Shown one piece after another: positions 13,992-27,500 of a stretch of 64,000 nucleotides of DNA. The stretch is taken from positions 62,001-126,000 of the forward strand of contig JAXBDG010000007.1 in assembly GCA_036320915.1 (NCBI GenBank), read 5' to 3'. The position numbers and the translations under genes were made by a program. The notes beneath the pieces are model-generated. The model saw nothing but the letters and a program-made list of their open reading frames with translations. It did not search any database and was not told the DNA's origin. The DNA comes from Linnemannia elongata. Taxonomy: Eukaryota; Mortierellomycota; Mortierellomycetes; Mortierellales; Mortierellaceae. The stretch's first letter is position 1, and every line of letters starts with the position of its first letter.

Positions 13992-16900
13992 CTATGCCTC
14001 AACCTTCTCCTCACCCTTTCCAGCATCACGCTCCTTCATGAGGTTACGCAGATCAGCAAGACGCTGTTCAATCTTGGGGATCTCGGCCAACTTTTGCTCC
14101 AAGACCTGACGCTCCTCCTGCAGGGCCAAACGACGCTCAGCATCGAGCTTGGTGAAGACATAACCACCCTGACCGTCATACTGCAAGATATAGTTATGGT
14201 ACTGCCAAAGCGAAGGACGATGCGAGACGGTCAAAAGCGAGATACCAAGCTTCATGCAATGGGTATACATGATCTTCTCAACCTCCATCGAGACCGCACT
14301 GGTACATTCGTCTAAGATGGCGTAGCGTGGGCGGTGGTAGTAAAGACGGGCCATGGCAATTCTCTGCTTATCACCTCCTGACAGGGCATCACGCCACTCG
14401 CGCTCACGGTCCCAACCACCCTCACGCTCGACAATGTTGTTCAATTGGACGACTTCAAGAATTTCTTGGAGGTCCTGATCTGTGTAACCGTTGGCCTTCA
14501 TGTCCTCCACTGTGTCGGGGTAAATGATCTGGTCGCGGAGCGTGCCGAGAGAGAGGTAGGGACGCTGGGGGATATAGAAGATGTTTTTGGGGTGGGGGCG
14601 ATGGACCGTACCGCCTAAATTATTTGTCGTTGCAATATGAAATGGAATGTGTTAGAAAGGTGTCATTCCAGATTTACTGGCTGTTGTTACATAAGTATAT
14701 ATGTATAAAAAAAAACGCAACCCAAGAAACTCACCATAGACGGGCCAGAGGCCTCCGAGGATACGGAACAAACTCGACTTTCCGCATCCGTTGGGTCCAA
14801 CGATCAACAAGTGCATGCCGGGCTTGACATAGAAGCTCAACTTCTTCAAGAGAACATCTCCGTTGGGCGAGACAATTGGCACATCCAAAAACTCGATGGT
14901 ATCGTCCTCAACAACATCTCCACGTCCAGAGAGAACCTTGGCGTTCTCCTCGGTCGAGGCCGACGAGACAAGACGCTTCTCAAAGCGACCGGCCTTGACA
15001 TCGTCAAAGACATCCAAGAGCTCAGAGACACGAGCAGTGTAACCAGCCAACTCGGTGACCTCCTTGTACGAGTACATGATACGGCCAAAGGCATCCGAAG
15101 AACTGAGCAACATACGTCTGTTGGTGACGAAACCCTCGGTACGACCTCCGATATCAGCACCTCCACTCTGTCCGGGCAGCTTGAAGAAGACAGGGATCGA
15201 GCAGATGACAAGTCCCATGGCACCCCAGAAGTACTTGATGATGAAATCCTCGAGCATTCCATGCCAGACGCGCATACGGAAGATACGGTTAACGTGCTTG
15301 ATGAGCGCAAAGTAGTTCTTGTCGAGGATCGCCTTCTCGATATCGTGGCCTCCGAACAGGGCAATCTCCTCGGCGTTCTCAATGACACGCGAATGTGTGA
15401 AACGGAACTCGCCCTCCAAACGCTGCTCCTCAGCGACCATCTTTCCGAAGGGAGGTGTCAAGGCGCGGAGAACCAGAGCCGAGGCGTGGAGCAGTGCTGA
15501 TACACCAAAGAGACCCTCTCCTCCGACGCTCTTGGAGAGCTGGACGTTGTAGATAATGACATCCAGGATGGGCTTTGCCAAATTAGAGTACAGCTCTGAC
15601 AACGACGTACAGAACTTGTTCACATCCACCGTGATGCACCTAAGTGAGACCAATGTAAACAAGTGTTAGCACGATGGAGGTAATTTTGCAAATGGAGCTT
15701 GGCATTGAAATCTAAGTGTAAGACAACTTACTGGTCGGCGTTCTTGATACGGTCATCCAAATTACCGATGGCGTAGAAGGTCATGTCGGTAAGGTATTGC
15801 TCGTGGATATGGTTGGTGAGACGGGTGCGGAACTGGATAGCGAGCTTGCTCTGCATGTATGTCAACTATGAAGACCAGTTTGACGCGATTATTTGTTAGG
15901 TTCATGTTCATGCAATTTCATATGGATGTGAAAATAAAAGACGATGGGCAAGGACGAACCATAGAGTTGGTGTAGGTGGCAGGGACGGCGACAGTCATCC
16001 ACCAAAGCAATCCGACCATGAATTCCTTGGCCTGACCACGGACAAGGGCACTGACGATTCTTCCGTCGAGGGAAGCAATGTAAACGGACAGCATAGTTCT
16101 GAAGACTATTGTTGTTGGAGTTCGTGTTCGTGTTTGTCAGCGACAATAGAAAAAGAAAAAAAGATCGAGGGGAATCGGCTATATTAGTATCCGTGGAATG
16201 AATTTTTTGGAGAAAGATTCCCTCGTGTGTGCACACGCATGCATGCCCTCGCACACAGATAAAATGTAGAGTCAGTTCTGGTGGTGGTTATAAGCTTATT
16301 GTTGCTGATCCATGCCACGCCTTTTGTTATTGTTGGGCTCCTGTACTGTTGTTGACACTGTTGCTGTGGTGGCGGTTTGACGTGAATAGAATAAAATAAT
16401 AAACGTCGTAAACGAGATTGGTAATGGTTGTTGGGTAGATCGAAAAATTCGTAAAAGCGAATTGGCCCCTTCTTTCTTCTTGTTTTGCATTCTCGGATAT
16501 CCATTCTCTCTCGATTCGATCGAAGGAAGATGAACAGTATGGCGATCGTCTCTCCTGATGGACCTTTACCCATTTTTCAGCTCATGCAGGCCATGATTTC
16601 CATGGATTCTCGTATCGTCCTTGTGTTTAAGTCCTGGATCAATGTTGTTTACCTAGGAAACCGGTGTGAACAGCGAGGAGCCAGAACTCCTTTGAGCGCC
16701 ATCCAGGGATGACCAGACGCAAGATGCGCATGAATCTTTCGAAAAACACCCGATCGACCTATTTGCATTCGCAAAAGATATATCTCTCTACTTGTTAGTT
16801 TTCGTTTTTTTTTTCTTTACCTCGTGTCAATTAAGATCTGTTTCTTCTGTAAGTCGTCTGCCTCGATCAAATTCTCCTTGCTTTGTTTCTTCTCTTTTTT

Positions 16901-17257
16901 TTTCGTTCTATGCATTAGACTTTTTCATCCCTTTGCCTTCATGTTCTCCCTTCTCGCTTTGATTCCATCCATGATATCTTCTCGGGAAAAAAAAAGAAAA
17001 CGAAATGTTCTTACAGCAACTTTGGCAGCCTTGCCATCTCCTTTAGACAAGCCAGTCTTCTTGGCCTCCTTCTTGGGTTTAGAAGTCGCCATGGAATGGA
17101 TACGGAAGGCAATAGTTGCCAAGATGGTGACCCAGATAGAACGCTTGACGGTCGATCTGTTGTTGGAGTATGCCTTGACGATTTTAAGCAGCACGGCCTT
17201 GAAGGCGGCCGGGTCAAAGACGGCGGTGGCCGGTGCTGGCTTTGAAAAGATGCCCAT
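13992..17257 (-). CDS. Peroxisomal ABC half-transporter, ABCD/PXA family
   Basis: Imports very-long-chain fatty acyl-CoA into peroxisomes as a dimer of half-transporters. Six exons (17257-17015, 16758-16653, 16105-15960, 15865-15732, 15639-14735, 14614-13992) join in phase to 718 residues, near human ABCD1 (745). In order: a basic N-terminal segment with one hydrophobic stretch; [20 protein letters not shown]; the ABCD EAA-like motif [15 protein letters not shown] in the membrane domain; Walker [10 protein letters not shown]; signature LSGGDKQR; Walker B and D-loop [13 protein letters not shown]-loop [11 protein letters not shown]; then a charged C-terminal coiled coil. Only one nucleotide-binding domain is present. 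It could be either the Pxa1 or the Pxa2 type, so no symbol is given. Its leader (17260-17640) is almost pure pyrimidine on the coding strand. Confidence 0.92.
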
Positions 17258-17636
17258 CGATTATATGTGTTGAATGAAGAATGTAAACGTGAATGTAGGA
17301 AAGATGGCGATGGGTAGGGAGAGAGTGAGAGAGTGACGATGACGAAGGAGAGGAGAGAGGAGAAGAAGGAAGTGAGAGTGATGAAAAGGGGGGATGAGGA
17401 GAGAGGATAAGGGAAAAGGAAAGGGGTGGAGGAGGAGATTAAGGAAGGAGCGGAGAAAGAGAGAGAGGGAGAGAAAAGAGGATGAAGAGAAAAGGGAAAA
17501 GGACTGGCAACGAAGAAGAGAAAGAAGGTAAAAAAAAAAAAAAAGGTGGAGAAAAGGAAGAAAAAAAAAAAACGACAAACGACAAAAAGACAAAAAGACA
17601 AAAGGAAAGTCAAAGAAAAGGATGTCAAGTGTCAGC

Positions 17637-17679
<43 letters not shown>

Positions 17680-18571
17680 AAAGGGGAGAAAAAGATCCGA
17701 TGTGAGATAATTCATTCGTTCTTTGTTGGCACACAATATACATCGACTGGACTGGACATGGTTGCATTGTATTGTCGTATGGTTGTTGCTGTGTTCTCAC
17801 TTCCTGTCATTATATCCATCTTTCTTTCCCTTCTTCCTCTTGATTCTCATCCCCCCGCATCAATGCTCAATGCTGTTTATTGTTTGTTGTTTGTATAGCC
17901 AGTCTCTCTCTCTTCAAGACAAGACAGAACAAAAGGCAGGCGTATGTGATATGTGTCAGCGAGATCTCTCTTTCTTTTCTTTTATGTCTTCGTGTTCCCT
18001 GTGTTTGTCCGTCTGTCTGAGCCCCTCTCTAGTCCGGGGTAGAGAACTATCACGTGTCAGTCACACAAATCATATCATCCCGTCACTTCTACGACTTCTT
18101 TTAGTCACCCATTGTTCCCTTCTCCAAAAGCATTGAAGGCATCCATCTGAATGAAAGTACCACGGTGGCATAGAACACTTTTATATACTTCAAAGCAAAG
18201 AGAGATATGAAAATGGCTTTTTGAGAAGAAAAAAGAGGGAAGCAGAGTACCTTCAGCCAAATGTTCAATGGCTCAAAATGTGAGGAAGGATCTTTCAAAG
18301 ATCCACGGACACACAAACTGAGGAAAAGAAAAGAATTCCCTTTCCCTCGTGGCAATCGAATGCAGGCTGTCCAATCCTGTGTCGTACGACAGACCAGGGT
18401 TACCCTCCTGTGGCATGACTTTTTTTCCTTCCTTTGCACTCCTCCTTTCTCCACTCTCCACCTCAAACTCTATTATTCATGGCGTTTTGTACACACAAGG
18501 AATACTTCCATCTCCCTTGATAACAACCCTCATAATAAAGGGGACTACTTATTAGCAACACCTCTTCAAGT
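17258..18571. other. Intergenic: pyrimidine-rich leader and promoter of the ABC gene
   Basis: Upstream region of the minus-strand ABC gene. Bases 17260-17640 are nearly all G/A on the plus strand, that is C/T on the coding strand. An A homopolymer of about 35 lies at 17641-17675. A CACGTG is present near 18050. The 3' untranslated region of the next gene occupies the right end. No further gene seen. Confidence 0.6.
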
Positions 18572-20555
18572 CTACGCAGAAGAAGAAGAAGGAGAAGGAG
18601 AAGAAGGAGATGTAGCTCGCTGCACGTTGCTACAGGCTTGCAACGCTCGGATCTGGGTAACAACAAGGGGCACCAGCTCCGTCAACTCGACATCCAACCC
18701 ATCCCCAATCACCTGCCCCTCATACGCCCTCTCCAGTTCATCCAATGCCGCCGTCGTTCCCACAGCAGCAGCCGCCTTCATATTTTTCCACTCGTCTGCT
18801 ACAATCGTCATGACCACACTCCCACGCGCCTCGTCCCAGAGACCCACTGCTTTTGCGACCTTTTCAAGGGCTTCTTCCAGCTCATCGCCGGATCCTGTCA
18901 GTCTTGCCAGAGCGACCCCTCCTATGGCTAGGGCTATCGTCTCTCGACCGCGTTCGGCCAGGAATCCGCACGGTAGCTGTGTCCCTTTCGCAACCTCGTC
19001 TTTGTGGCTACCCCCTTCCCCTGCTTCAGCTTCAACTTCGGTTTTGGAGGGACCGTGTTGACGGTCGACTGACAGGATACACGCGTCAAGCTCACGGATC
19101 TTACCCTCCAATCGACGAGCGGGACCTAGGAATTCGTATACAACCGACTCGGCCCTCTTGGACAACTCTGAAAACTCGACGTCCTTGAGATTCTTGACCA
19201 ACAACGCCCCAACCATCTCTATCTGCCTCCACTCACCGCCCCCACGGCTACTGCCTCCGTCGCTTGCAGAATGCTGATCGATCGCTTTCCAGGCTTTCTG
19301 GATCCACTCTCCAATCCGATCCACATACTTTGTCAGCAATCGATGCAAGAACACCGATCCAGTAGGCTTATTATCCCCTCCTTCCACAACAGGAATCGAC
19401 AGAATAAAGTCCACCATATCCACCGCCTCAGTAAACACCACATGACACCGCGCCACAACTCCTTCCTTCGAACCTCCTCCTCCACCCATGGGAGAAGAAA
19501 TCGGGTTCCGTCGTCGCCCAACCATCGCCAAAAGTCCATAGATCACCTGCTCCAAGTCCGAGACCGACCCAGCTTTCGCCTGCGCCTTAACGATACTCCT
19601 CTGCAAACTGATCTGACAACCCTGCAGCGCATCCCCCGCCGCAAGCGTTAACCTCATAAGCGCCACCATTTCTACCCACTCATCCATCGAATCTTCCTTC
19701 TCCACCGCATCCACCGCCTTACGGGCACCCTGCTGTGTCAAGTAGACTCCCTCAGACTGGAACTTGAGTTTTGAGAATGCCTCCTTGACAAGCTGGTTCT
19801 CTTTAAACCCGGACCCGGCATTCTCAATAACCCTCCGGAGTTGCTCAAAGTAGTCCTCATAAAAGATTCCCGCAGCCGCACAACTACGCCATGAGACCGC
19901 CTTGGCTGCAAGTTCAGGGGTCCAATTCCTATCCTGGCACTTGAACAGCTCCACTAATTGACGTTGCAACATCTTGGTCCCAAAGAGGATGGTATCCAAT
20001 TGCGCCTTTGTACCTTCAGGAATTGCTCCAGCGACATGATGGAATGCAACAAGACCTACTTCGATCAAACGCATCAGACGGGGCATCTCGGACTTGTCCT
20101 CTTCCTCCAGAGGTTCGGTCAATACTTTGGAGAGGGGTAATAGTGTCGGAAGGAGGAGGTTGTTGGCTTGGAGGACTCGACCCATTTCCAAGAGAATGGA
20201 TTCCCAGGTTTCTTCTGCGACGAAGCGAGGTGTATCGCAGTTTTTTGAGGTGTCGCTATTGTTGTTGTTGGTCTTGGACTCGGTGGATGAGGTCTTGAAC
20301 CGTCTTCGGCGTCCACCTGCGCGGTCGAATGCTGACTCGAGAGCTTCCAAAGGAGCCAACTGTTTCATCCACATTTGCTGTTGCTGGTGGTGTTGCTGAT
20401 GCTTTTGAGCTTGGAGATAGAGCTGTGTGTCGTCTCCTTCAGTGCCTATCCACGAATATTCGAGGGATCCTGCCAGTACATCTGCCACTGGGTCTAACAA
20501 GTTTCTCAAATGGTAACAAAAGCTATATCGTTAGTCTCGTTGAGTCAATGTTGTT

Positions 20556-20606
<51 letters not shown>

Positions 20607-20740
20607 TTGGAGCTGAAAACCGAGAGAGAAGGACATTAGTGCTTACCTCTGGGGTCCAGGTTACCGAGCGCGCTGTGAAGGAGGAGACAGGCACATCCTA
20701 TCGTCAACAATCGCGTTCCTGAGAGTCGAGTCCTCATCAT
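18572..20740 (-). CDS. Unrecognised large, probably secreted protein
   Basis: I do not recognise the family. A main exon (about 20504-18572) encodes about 640 residues, largely amphipathic helix: a Q/H-rich stretch near its start, then LEEEDKSEMPRLMRLIEVGL, FKCQDRNWTPELAAKAVSW and a Ser-rich end. There is no transmembrane segment in the body. Upstream, an exon from the ATG at 20740 to a GTAAGC donor after 20647 encodes a convincing signal peptide: MMRTRL, a hydrophobic core with CACLLLHSALG, then NLDPR. However, that donor leaves phase 1, while the main exon needs two bases from its predecessor, so the two do not join in frame with the splice sites I see. The intron contains a 49-base T run. 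Either the start exon is mis-modelled or the sequence has an indel. Protein reality is well supported; its start is not. Confidence 0.6.
20557..20605 (+). repeat. T49 homopolymer in an intron
   Basis: An uninterrupted run of about 49 T on the plus strand (A on the coding strand), inside the putative first intron of the unrecognised secreted-protein gene. Length in the assembly may be unreliable. Confidence 0.85.
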
Positions 20741-20747
20741 AGCTCTC

Positions 20748-21133
20748 TGTATGTTTTTGCCACCAAAAAAAATTGATTTTTTAAGCTCTGGGTTCTATCG
20801 TCGTGTTTTGTTGTTTTGTCACTCTGTGAACTTAGAAAGAAAGAAAAAAAGAAAAAAAAAGATTGTGAAGAAGAAAGGATGAAGAAAGAAAAAAAGTTAA
20901 TGAGAGAATGAGAATGAGGACATTTCAGGCAAATACTTTAGGTCTGTTCACAGTCAACAATAAAATGATAGAAAGGGGGGCATCTACTCTTGTTATTATT
21001 GTTTTTTTCCACCCCTTCTTTTTCTGTGAGTAGGGGGGGGCTGGTAAAAAGAGATCCTAGCTATCCTCCCACGCCTGAAACGACGTTGTAGTACTCCAAG
21101 TTCATTAAAGCTACGCATGTCGCCATCTAAAAG
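20748..21133. other. Intergenic between secreted-protein gene and CDC23
   Basis: Short A-rich spacer upstream of the secreted-protein gene and downstream of CDC23. Only low-complexity GA stretches; no gene or RNA seen. Confidence 0.55.
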
Positions 21134-23877
21134 CTAATCTATCTCGTTCGACCTGGCAGCATCCTGAGCACTACGAATATCACGCGTGAGTGCATTGGCA
21201 TCTTCCTGGTGCGACTCGGACGAGCACTGCATAGCTTCCTTCGCATACTCCAGTGCATCCTCCAGATTCCCCTTGCCGCGCTCGTACAATGCCAGGAAGA
21301 GACATGCCTCTGCCTTGTCGTCCGATTCGCTCTATTATCAAAGGCACAGTAACAAAGGTACATGAAAAGGTAAGATTAATGATTGTAAGATATGTCTGCA
21401 TAGCCTCGATACACAACCCACCATGGCCACCAGAAAACAACCACGAAAAAGACTCGTACCTGCTCTTCTCGGAACTGTTCGAGACTTTTGCGAAAGTAAT
21501 GCGCGGCCGCGTCAGACTCGCCAATCTTTTTGTACAGTTTAGGCAGTTTCTTCAATGCCGTCTTTTCTTGGTCAGGTCCAAGCAACGCTCGGGTATAACA
21601 CTTGATAGCCGCCAGATCCTGGTCCAATGATTCGTAGCACTGACCCATAGCACACCAGATCCTCCCATCGTATGGCCGAATCGCCGTAGCTCTCTGGTAA
21701 TAGTTCAGCGCATAGTAATGCATCTTGAGCGTCTCATATGTCTGACCCAGCCCATTCCACGCCCTAAAGTCCCGCTGGTCGTAATCTACGGAGCGACATG
21801 TATTCAATGTTAGTTCATTTCGTGGCCGTCAGCATTGAATAGACAACTAAGCGTTTCTGATTCTTGACAGATAATACACATACCCACGGCTCGCCGGTAG
21901 GCTTCAACAGCGGCGTAGGCATTCTTCATCTCCATGTATTCATGTCCAAGCAACGTCCACGCTGACGCATAGCTCCTGTTGAACCGCAGCGCGCGTTTGA
22001 AGTAGACAACAGCTTTCTCGTGCTCGCCTTTCATACTGTAGTAGTTTCCTAATAGACATATAACACGAAAAGGCAAAGCTTGATATTAGCCAACCAAAAG
22101 CATGCCAACAACATGAGAAGGCCTTCTTGCAACGCAATCCAAATTGAGCTTACCAATAACACAACATGTCTCCGGTCGGTAGTTGTCGGTCATTGCACAG
22201 CTGTGTGCTAGGAAGCTCAGTCTTGCACGTTTTCCTGTCGTAAACAACACGTTCGAAAAGACATCCAAGCTATCCAGTCGATGCGGGTTCTCTTTGACCA
22301 CTTCCTCAAACACCTTGTCCGCCTCCGGGAAGTCTACAAGCGACAAGCGTGATTCGAGCGAATGTCTCGACGTTAGATAATGCTAATGATACAGCGGACT
22401 TGTTGCCGAAAAAAAAATGATATAACGTGCTTTACCTCGAGCGTGATAAAGGACTAGAGCTCGTTCGCATTTAACAAAGGCACTCCGCGGAAAGGCTTCC
22501 ATCAGCTCCTCCAGCCAGACAACGCCTTCTTCCTGTTGATGACTGACATATTCCAGTGTTGTATGCAGAAGGAAGTAAGAAGTCATAAAACTGACAGGCA
22601 ACGTCGGTTTGATCTTTGTAATCTACGATTGCAAAGGTCGCAACAACATCGACGAGAAAAGTGTGAGTTACGGCCGCAAGATCCACAGCTGTTTATCGCT
22701 CAGTTCCAATAGTTAACTCCGTAAACACTGAGAACTTACGGCGGCTAAAGAGGGCAGACAAGAGCCAAGGTCCAGCCATGCGCTCCAGTTGTAGGGGTAT
22801 TGGTTAACGGACTCGATCAAAACTGTCATCGCCAGGGTCTTTCTCTGCCTCTTGATCAACACAATTCCATACCTATGTCATTCAACATGAACACGCCCAA
22901 ATGTCAGTTTCTCCTTTGTCGTATAGTATCCTGAGATAGCAGGCGGTGTATGATTAGTCTCCATGGCACTTACAGATACTTGCAGAATGCGTCTAGAGTG
23001 CCTGCTTGGTAGCCTTCAGCCAGTTCCGTGTCGATCTTCTCTATCTCCTTGTTGACCGCCATCCCATTGTCCAGTGGACCTATCGCAACAAGTAAAACGT
23101 AATTGTAAGTCAAAAGAGAATTGACTAAAGAGCGGACCAAACTATTACAACTCCATGAACTGTTCACAAGTGCGCCATCCGTCCTACCGAGAACCTCCCG
23201 TGTATCCTGTTCCCGCCGCTTCTCGCCGACCTAATAATCATCGGGGAAAAAGAGAAAGTAGTCAGCGACTAAATTGTTTTCAATTGGGTAGGATCAAGGA
23301 GCTCCTAGAAGGGGAAAGCAAAATAACTTACGAGGTACTTTGAATAGAGTCTCAAGAACCGCGACTTATTACTCTCGCATTTCTCAAGAATGGCAGCACA
23401 TCGATCATACTCCTTGAGATCGAAAAAGGTCTTAGCCATTAAGTAAGTATCATACTCGGCGGTGTACAATCCTGCGGGCTGACCTGTCAATGAGTCCAAA
23501 CCGAGTTCTTCCGCGTACATCGAGACATAACGCTCAGAGTTCGTTATTGTTGATGACTGGGCTGCTGTTGCTTTAGTTGATCGGGTGGTTGGCATCCGTG
23601 TATCATCGTCCTTGGAGCCCTCATGGTCGATTGCAGGAAGTCCATTGAGTGCTTCTGCTGCCCTATCAGGAACGATAAGCATTTGTCAACAATCTCGGAC
23701 GAAAAAAAACGACATTTATTTTACTAATAGCATTTTATCTGAAGGTGTTCGTGATAGACAAGCGCATTACCAGCGTGCGGCAAAGTAGAGTCCGCGCTCG
23801 TTACAGGCTTGGATGGCCTCTCGTAACACGCCTCTTGCTTCTCCTGAGGGCATGGCCCATGCTGGCTGTGTAGTCAT
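21134..23877 (-). CDS. CDC23: Anaphase-promoting complex subunit CDC23/APC8
   Basis: A TPR scaffold subunit of the APC/C ubiquitin ligase, which helps dock co-activators. Ten exons (23877-23771, 23662-23332, 23230-23152, 23079-22974, 22872-22741, 22590-22436, 22333-22154, 22048-21884, 21785-21460, 21331-21134) all join in phase to 446 residues. The TPR array includes the family hallmarks [53 protein letters not shown] and [19 protein letters not shown], which match APC8 rather than CDC16 or CDC27. It is shorter than most homologues (about 550-600), mainly at the two ends. The start is the first ATG of the frame ([14 protein letters not shown]), preceded by a stop in the same exon. Divergent from the MED5-like gene, sharing a promoter region of about 640 bp. 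Confidence 0.93.
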
Positions 23878-24513
23878 TGTGCGTCCCTGTTATTTTGTGA
23901 ATCGCACGACCACCCGTTCCTTGTTCTTGTTCCTACTCCTGTTCCTGCTGCGAGGGTGCTGATTCGATCCTGATGGGTCAAGTCAGCCAATGGTGGGAAG
24001 ATGTGTGAATAAGAAAAGGCAACAAAAAGAAAAAGAATAAGCGCGTAAAAAAAGAGTGGCAAAAAAAACACGTTGTCTCGCTTGGCTCTTGAAATAAATG
24101 AAAAGCCACACTCAGGGCACAGTCTCAAAACTTCAAAGGGGCATCACCCATTCACCACTGACACTTTTACCTTTACTTTTCTCCATTCCCCCATTGTCGA
24201 CTCACAAAGGGCGTTTCAGGAACCGACATCAGAAACTCGGTAGCGAAATACACCATTCTTGACTGGGTACTTCATCGGAGCAGAAAAGAGTGAACGGGGC
24301 GCGCAAACAAGCGTGGAGACATTCCCGCAACCATCTCCTTCATCTAATGGCAACCATGCCTTTCTTTGCTGCTCGTTCTTCACTACCATAAACCATAGGC
24401 AGCTCTCTACTATCGCATTAAACAATCGCCAATTATCATCAACCAGGACTCCTACACATCTATCAAGTTAAAACGGGAATTACATCGAATACAGACACAA
24501 CTCATACACAATC
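23878..24513. other. Shared divergent promoter, CDC23 and MED5-like
   Basis: Spacer of 636 bp between two divergent starts. It is A/T-rich near CDC23. I see no RNA gene and no clear binding-site cluster. Both leaders start here. Confidence 0.55.
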
Positions 24514-27500
24514 ATGGCGATATGGAACGCACCCACGACGGAGATCGATCCAGAGGCATTGGCCAGCACTGATATGCTGTACCTGGCTTACACTATGGTA
24601 CAGTCCTCACCTCAACACACGTGCCTCTCAATGAGCTTCAACACGGAGACACACATTGATCAATACCTACTACTTTCAACCTGATAGGCACGAATCCGAC
24701 CAGTTGTCCCCGATGTGTTTGTTTTACAGCGACTCAAGGATGTGCAGCGGATCAAGGGACTGACCATGGAAACGGTCATCCTTCAGTTCTGGCTGGCAGG
24801 ATTGACGGGTCTTGCAGAATCCAATTCTTCAAGTCAACGACTCCTCTGGAAATGCCTCGTCTTGGTGAAGGTATTGCTAAGCGTTGCCATGGCATCGACA
24901 GGATCATCGGTTGCATTAAGGAGATCAGGATATTTATTTACTATGGATATTTCGTGTGTTTGTGTACGATCTAGATTCCAAGCATTGTGTCAAAGCTCGG
25001 CTACGGTTATGAGGAGGTAAGCAAAGGATTCGTCTAGACTACCAGTGAGTAGAATTGCGGTCTAAATTGCTGGGTGCATATATCCCTTCATTAACATATC
25101 AATGTCTACACCACCTCTTCACAACAGCTCTGCGACACGGTGGAATCAACGCTCAGACAGCTTTCGTTCTACAGAGGAATACTTAACGAGTGCGACGATT
25201 GCGTTGCAGAGGACGGAACAGGAGAGAGAGCTGATGTTCTCAAATCAATTGCGATCGGATGTCGAGCAAAGGGACTTGTTAGGCTGGACCAACTCGATAT
25301 CCTCACAGATGTCCCACCAACCCACTATGACCCAGAGCAGTATAAATTCGGGAAGTACAGTGAACAATCACCGGCTGATGCTGTTAATGATCTCTGTGGA
25401 AGGACCCTGAGCGACTTTGAGCACCAGGAAGCCCTCCTCGATCGGATCATTCAGGTAAAGTCTAACGATGTCAACAATGCACGGAACTCATGTCAACTGT
25501 GTTTCACTACAAAACGATCTGGGCAGTGGTCAAAGACTGAAGCGAAATTTCTTGCCTCGATGGATAGGTGTGCGAAGAGGCGGCGGCCAATAACGATGTC
25601 CTGACATTGTCAAAGCTGTGCCAGACGCTGGATGACAACCCATTAGTCGTAGACCTTATTCTACTGATGCGGCCACCATCGTCGCTCCTGGTCCCTCTGG
25701 AAAGCTTTGTCAACAACCTTCAGCAAAACGAGGACGACGACATTGGTAACGCGGACAACAGTATCAAAGATGGTTAATGCAGCAGCACTCTGAAAACCAG
25801 GATGAACATGAAACTAACCTCGCTAGGACAATTTCGCTCTTTGATTGCAATTAGACACCTGCAACTCGAATCTGGAAGGGTTTGGAGATGTGCTGATCCT
25901 GATTATGACCATTATTCGACGATACGAGCTCGCGGAGTGTCTGGACTCGGTGCTCAAGGATAAGCAAGGATTCTGTTATCTGTGGCTTCACCATACTTCT
26001 GCCACCATCCCTACTGCATCCATGTCGTCCATGACAACGGACATGCAAGGACTGATGGGCCGATGGATCTCTGCTCTTTTCGACAGCATGGGTATCTCTG
26101 ACGACTTAATCCAGTAAGCACATATGTCCTATATTTATTGTTGGTTGTCATGATCTTTGGCTCATCGTTCAAGCTCTGACACGTTCTACTCAAAATAACG
26201 CGTCAACTACATCCTATAGGACATCGAAACCTCAGATGCTGTTGGAGATTTCTCCTTCGATCTTTGAACAATCTCTGGCAGCGTGCCAGGCTGGAGTCAT
26301 TGACGCGACAACACTTAACAGCGGTCTCGATTACTTTTTGCAACCTTGCCTACTATTTGTTTTGATTGGAGTTGTCCAGTACCTCTGCCAGGAGATTGTT
26401 TTTTCTGCCCCCAGTCCCCTCAACTCGACGCACCATTCAGCCCACGGCGCGTCTTCTGCGTCGTCCATGATGTCACCTACGGGAACCTCGCCCCTGGCAT
26501 CTCGTGGGAGTGCAAGTGGAAACAGTGGTGGGAAGGCAGGACATACTGTGACTTCTGGCAAGTCGGTTGCAATGATGCAGTCGAGTTTGAAGTCACTGTT
26601 GGCTGGAGAGGCGTTCCCGGCGCGGTTGATCAGATTGCTGAAGAGTGAAATCTCTGCAGCGTTGGGACATCATGCTATCGAGAATTATCACCAGCTCGCT
26701 ATTATCCATGAGCGCCTTGCCGAGACCTCTGTCAACTATGACTGTAAGTCAGTCTGGATGTGCCAACAAACCAAAACATATAAGAATTGGAAACATGACT
26801 AACTCCGCTCGTTTTTTTTATGTAGCGTGGAAGATTTCTGAGGCATATGATGTACCAAAGCTTGCGCAGCAGACAGTGTTTGCGTATGACGCGATTATCT
26901 CGGGCGGAAGGACACCCCTGGTCATGAAGCGGGAAAAGGGCTGGCCAGTCTTTGGTGGATCGAGCTATCATTTGGATGTCGACCTCTTCCGGGCCACGCT
27001 TTGCTACGTGGGACCTGCCCAGTTTGTCACCAACATCCTCAAGCGATTTTTGAAGGCCGCCTTGACACCCAATGGCCGGCGTGCAGGTACATCAATGTCC
27101 TCCTTTCTGGAATTTTTGTTTCGATCTTACCGTATTGCCGAAATATATGTGTTATTGAACCGCACCTTCTCCTTCTGACACGCCATTACTCTCTCTTTAC
27201 CTCAATTTCTTTCCCATACCCTTGATTTCGTTGGATTAGCTGAGTTGGGTGCGGCGATGATGACGACCCCGCTGGTGGGGTGCGGGGATAAGCACTTATC
27301 GCCTCAGAGCCTACTTTGGACACTATTGTGCCAGACTCTCTGGATCCCTGTCCCAAGCAGACTTGAGACGTTTACACAGGGAAAGCATCTGGCGACGTTT
27401 GTGGGGATGACCCTCGATATGTTCCAGAGTTCAACCTTCGTGCAACACCGTCAAGAACAACTGCAACAACAGCAGCAAGAGAAAGGTGTAGATGGTACGA

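Noticed and set aside
17482..17898. Lys/Glu-rich and Phe-rich open frames at 17261-17898
   Set aside because: Products of purine/pyrimidine skew and the A35 run in the ABC leader.
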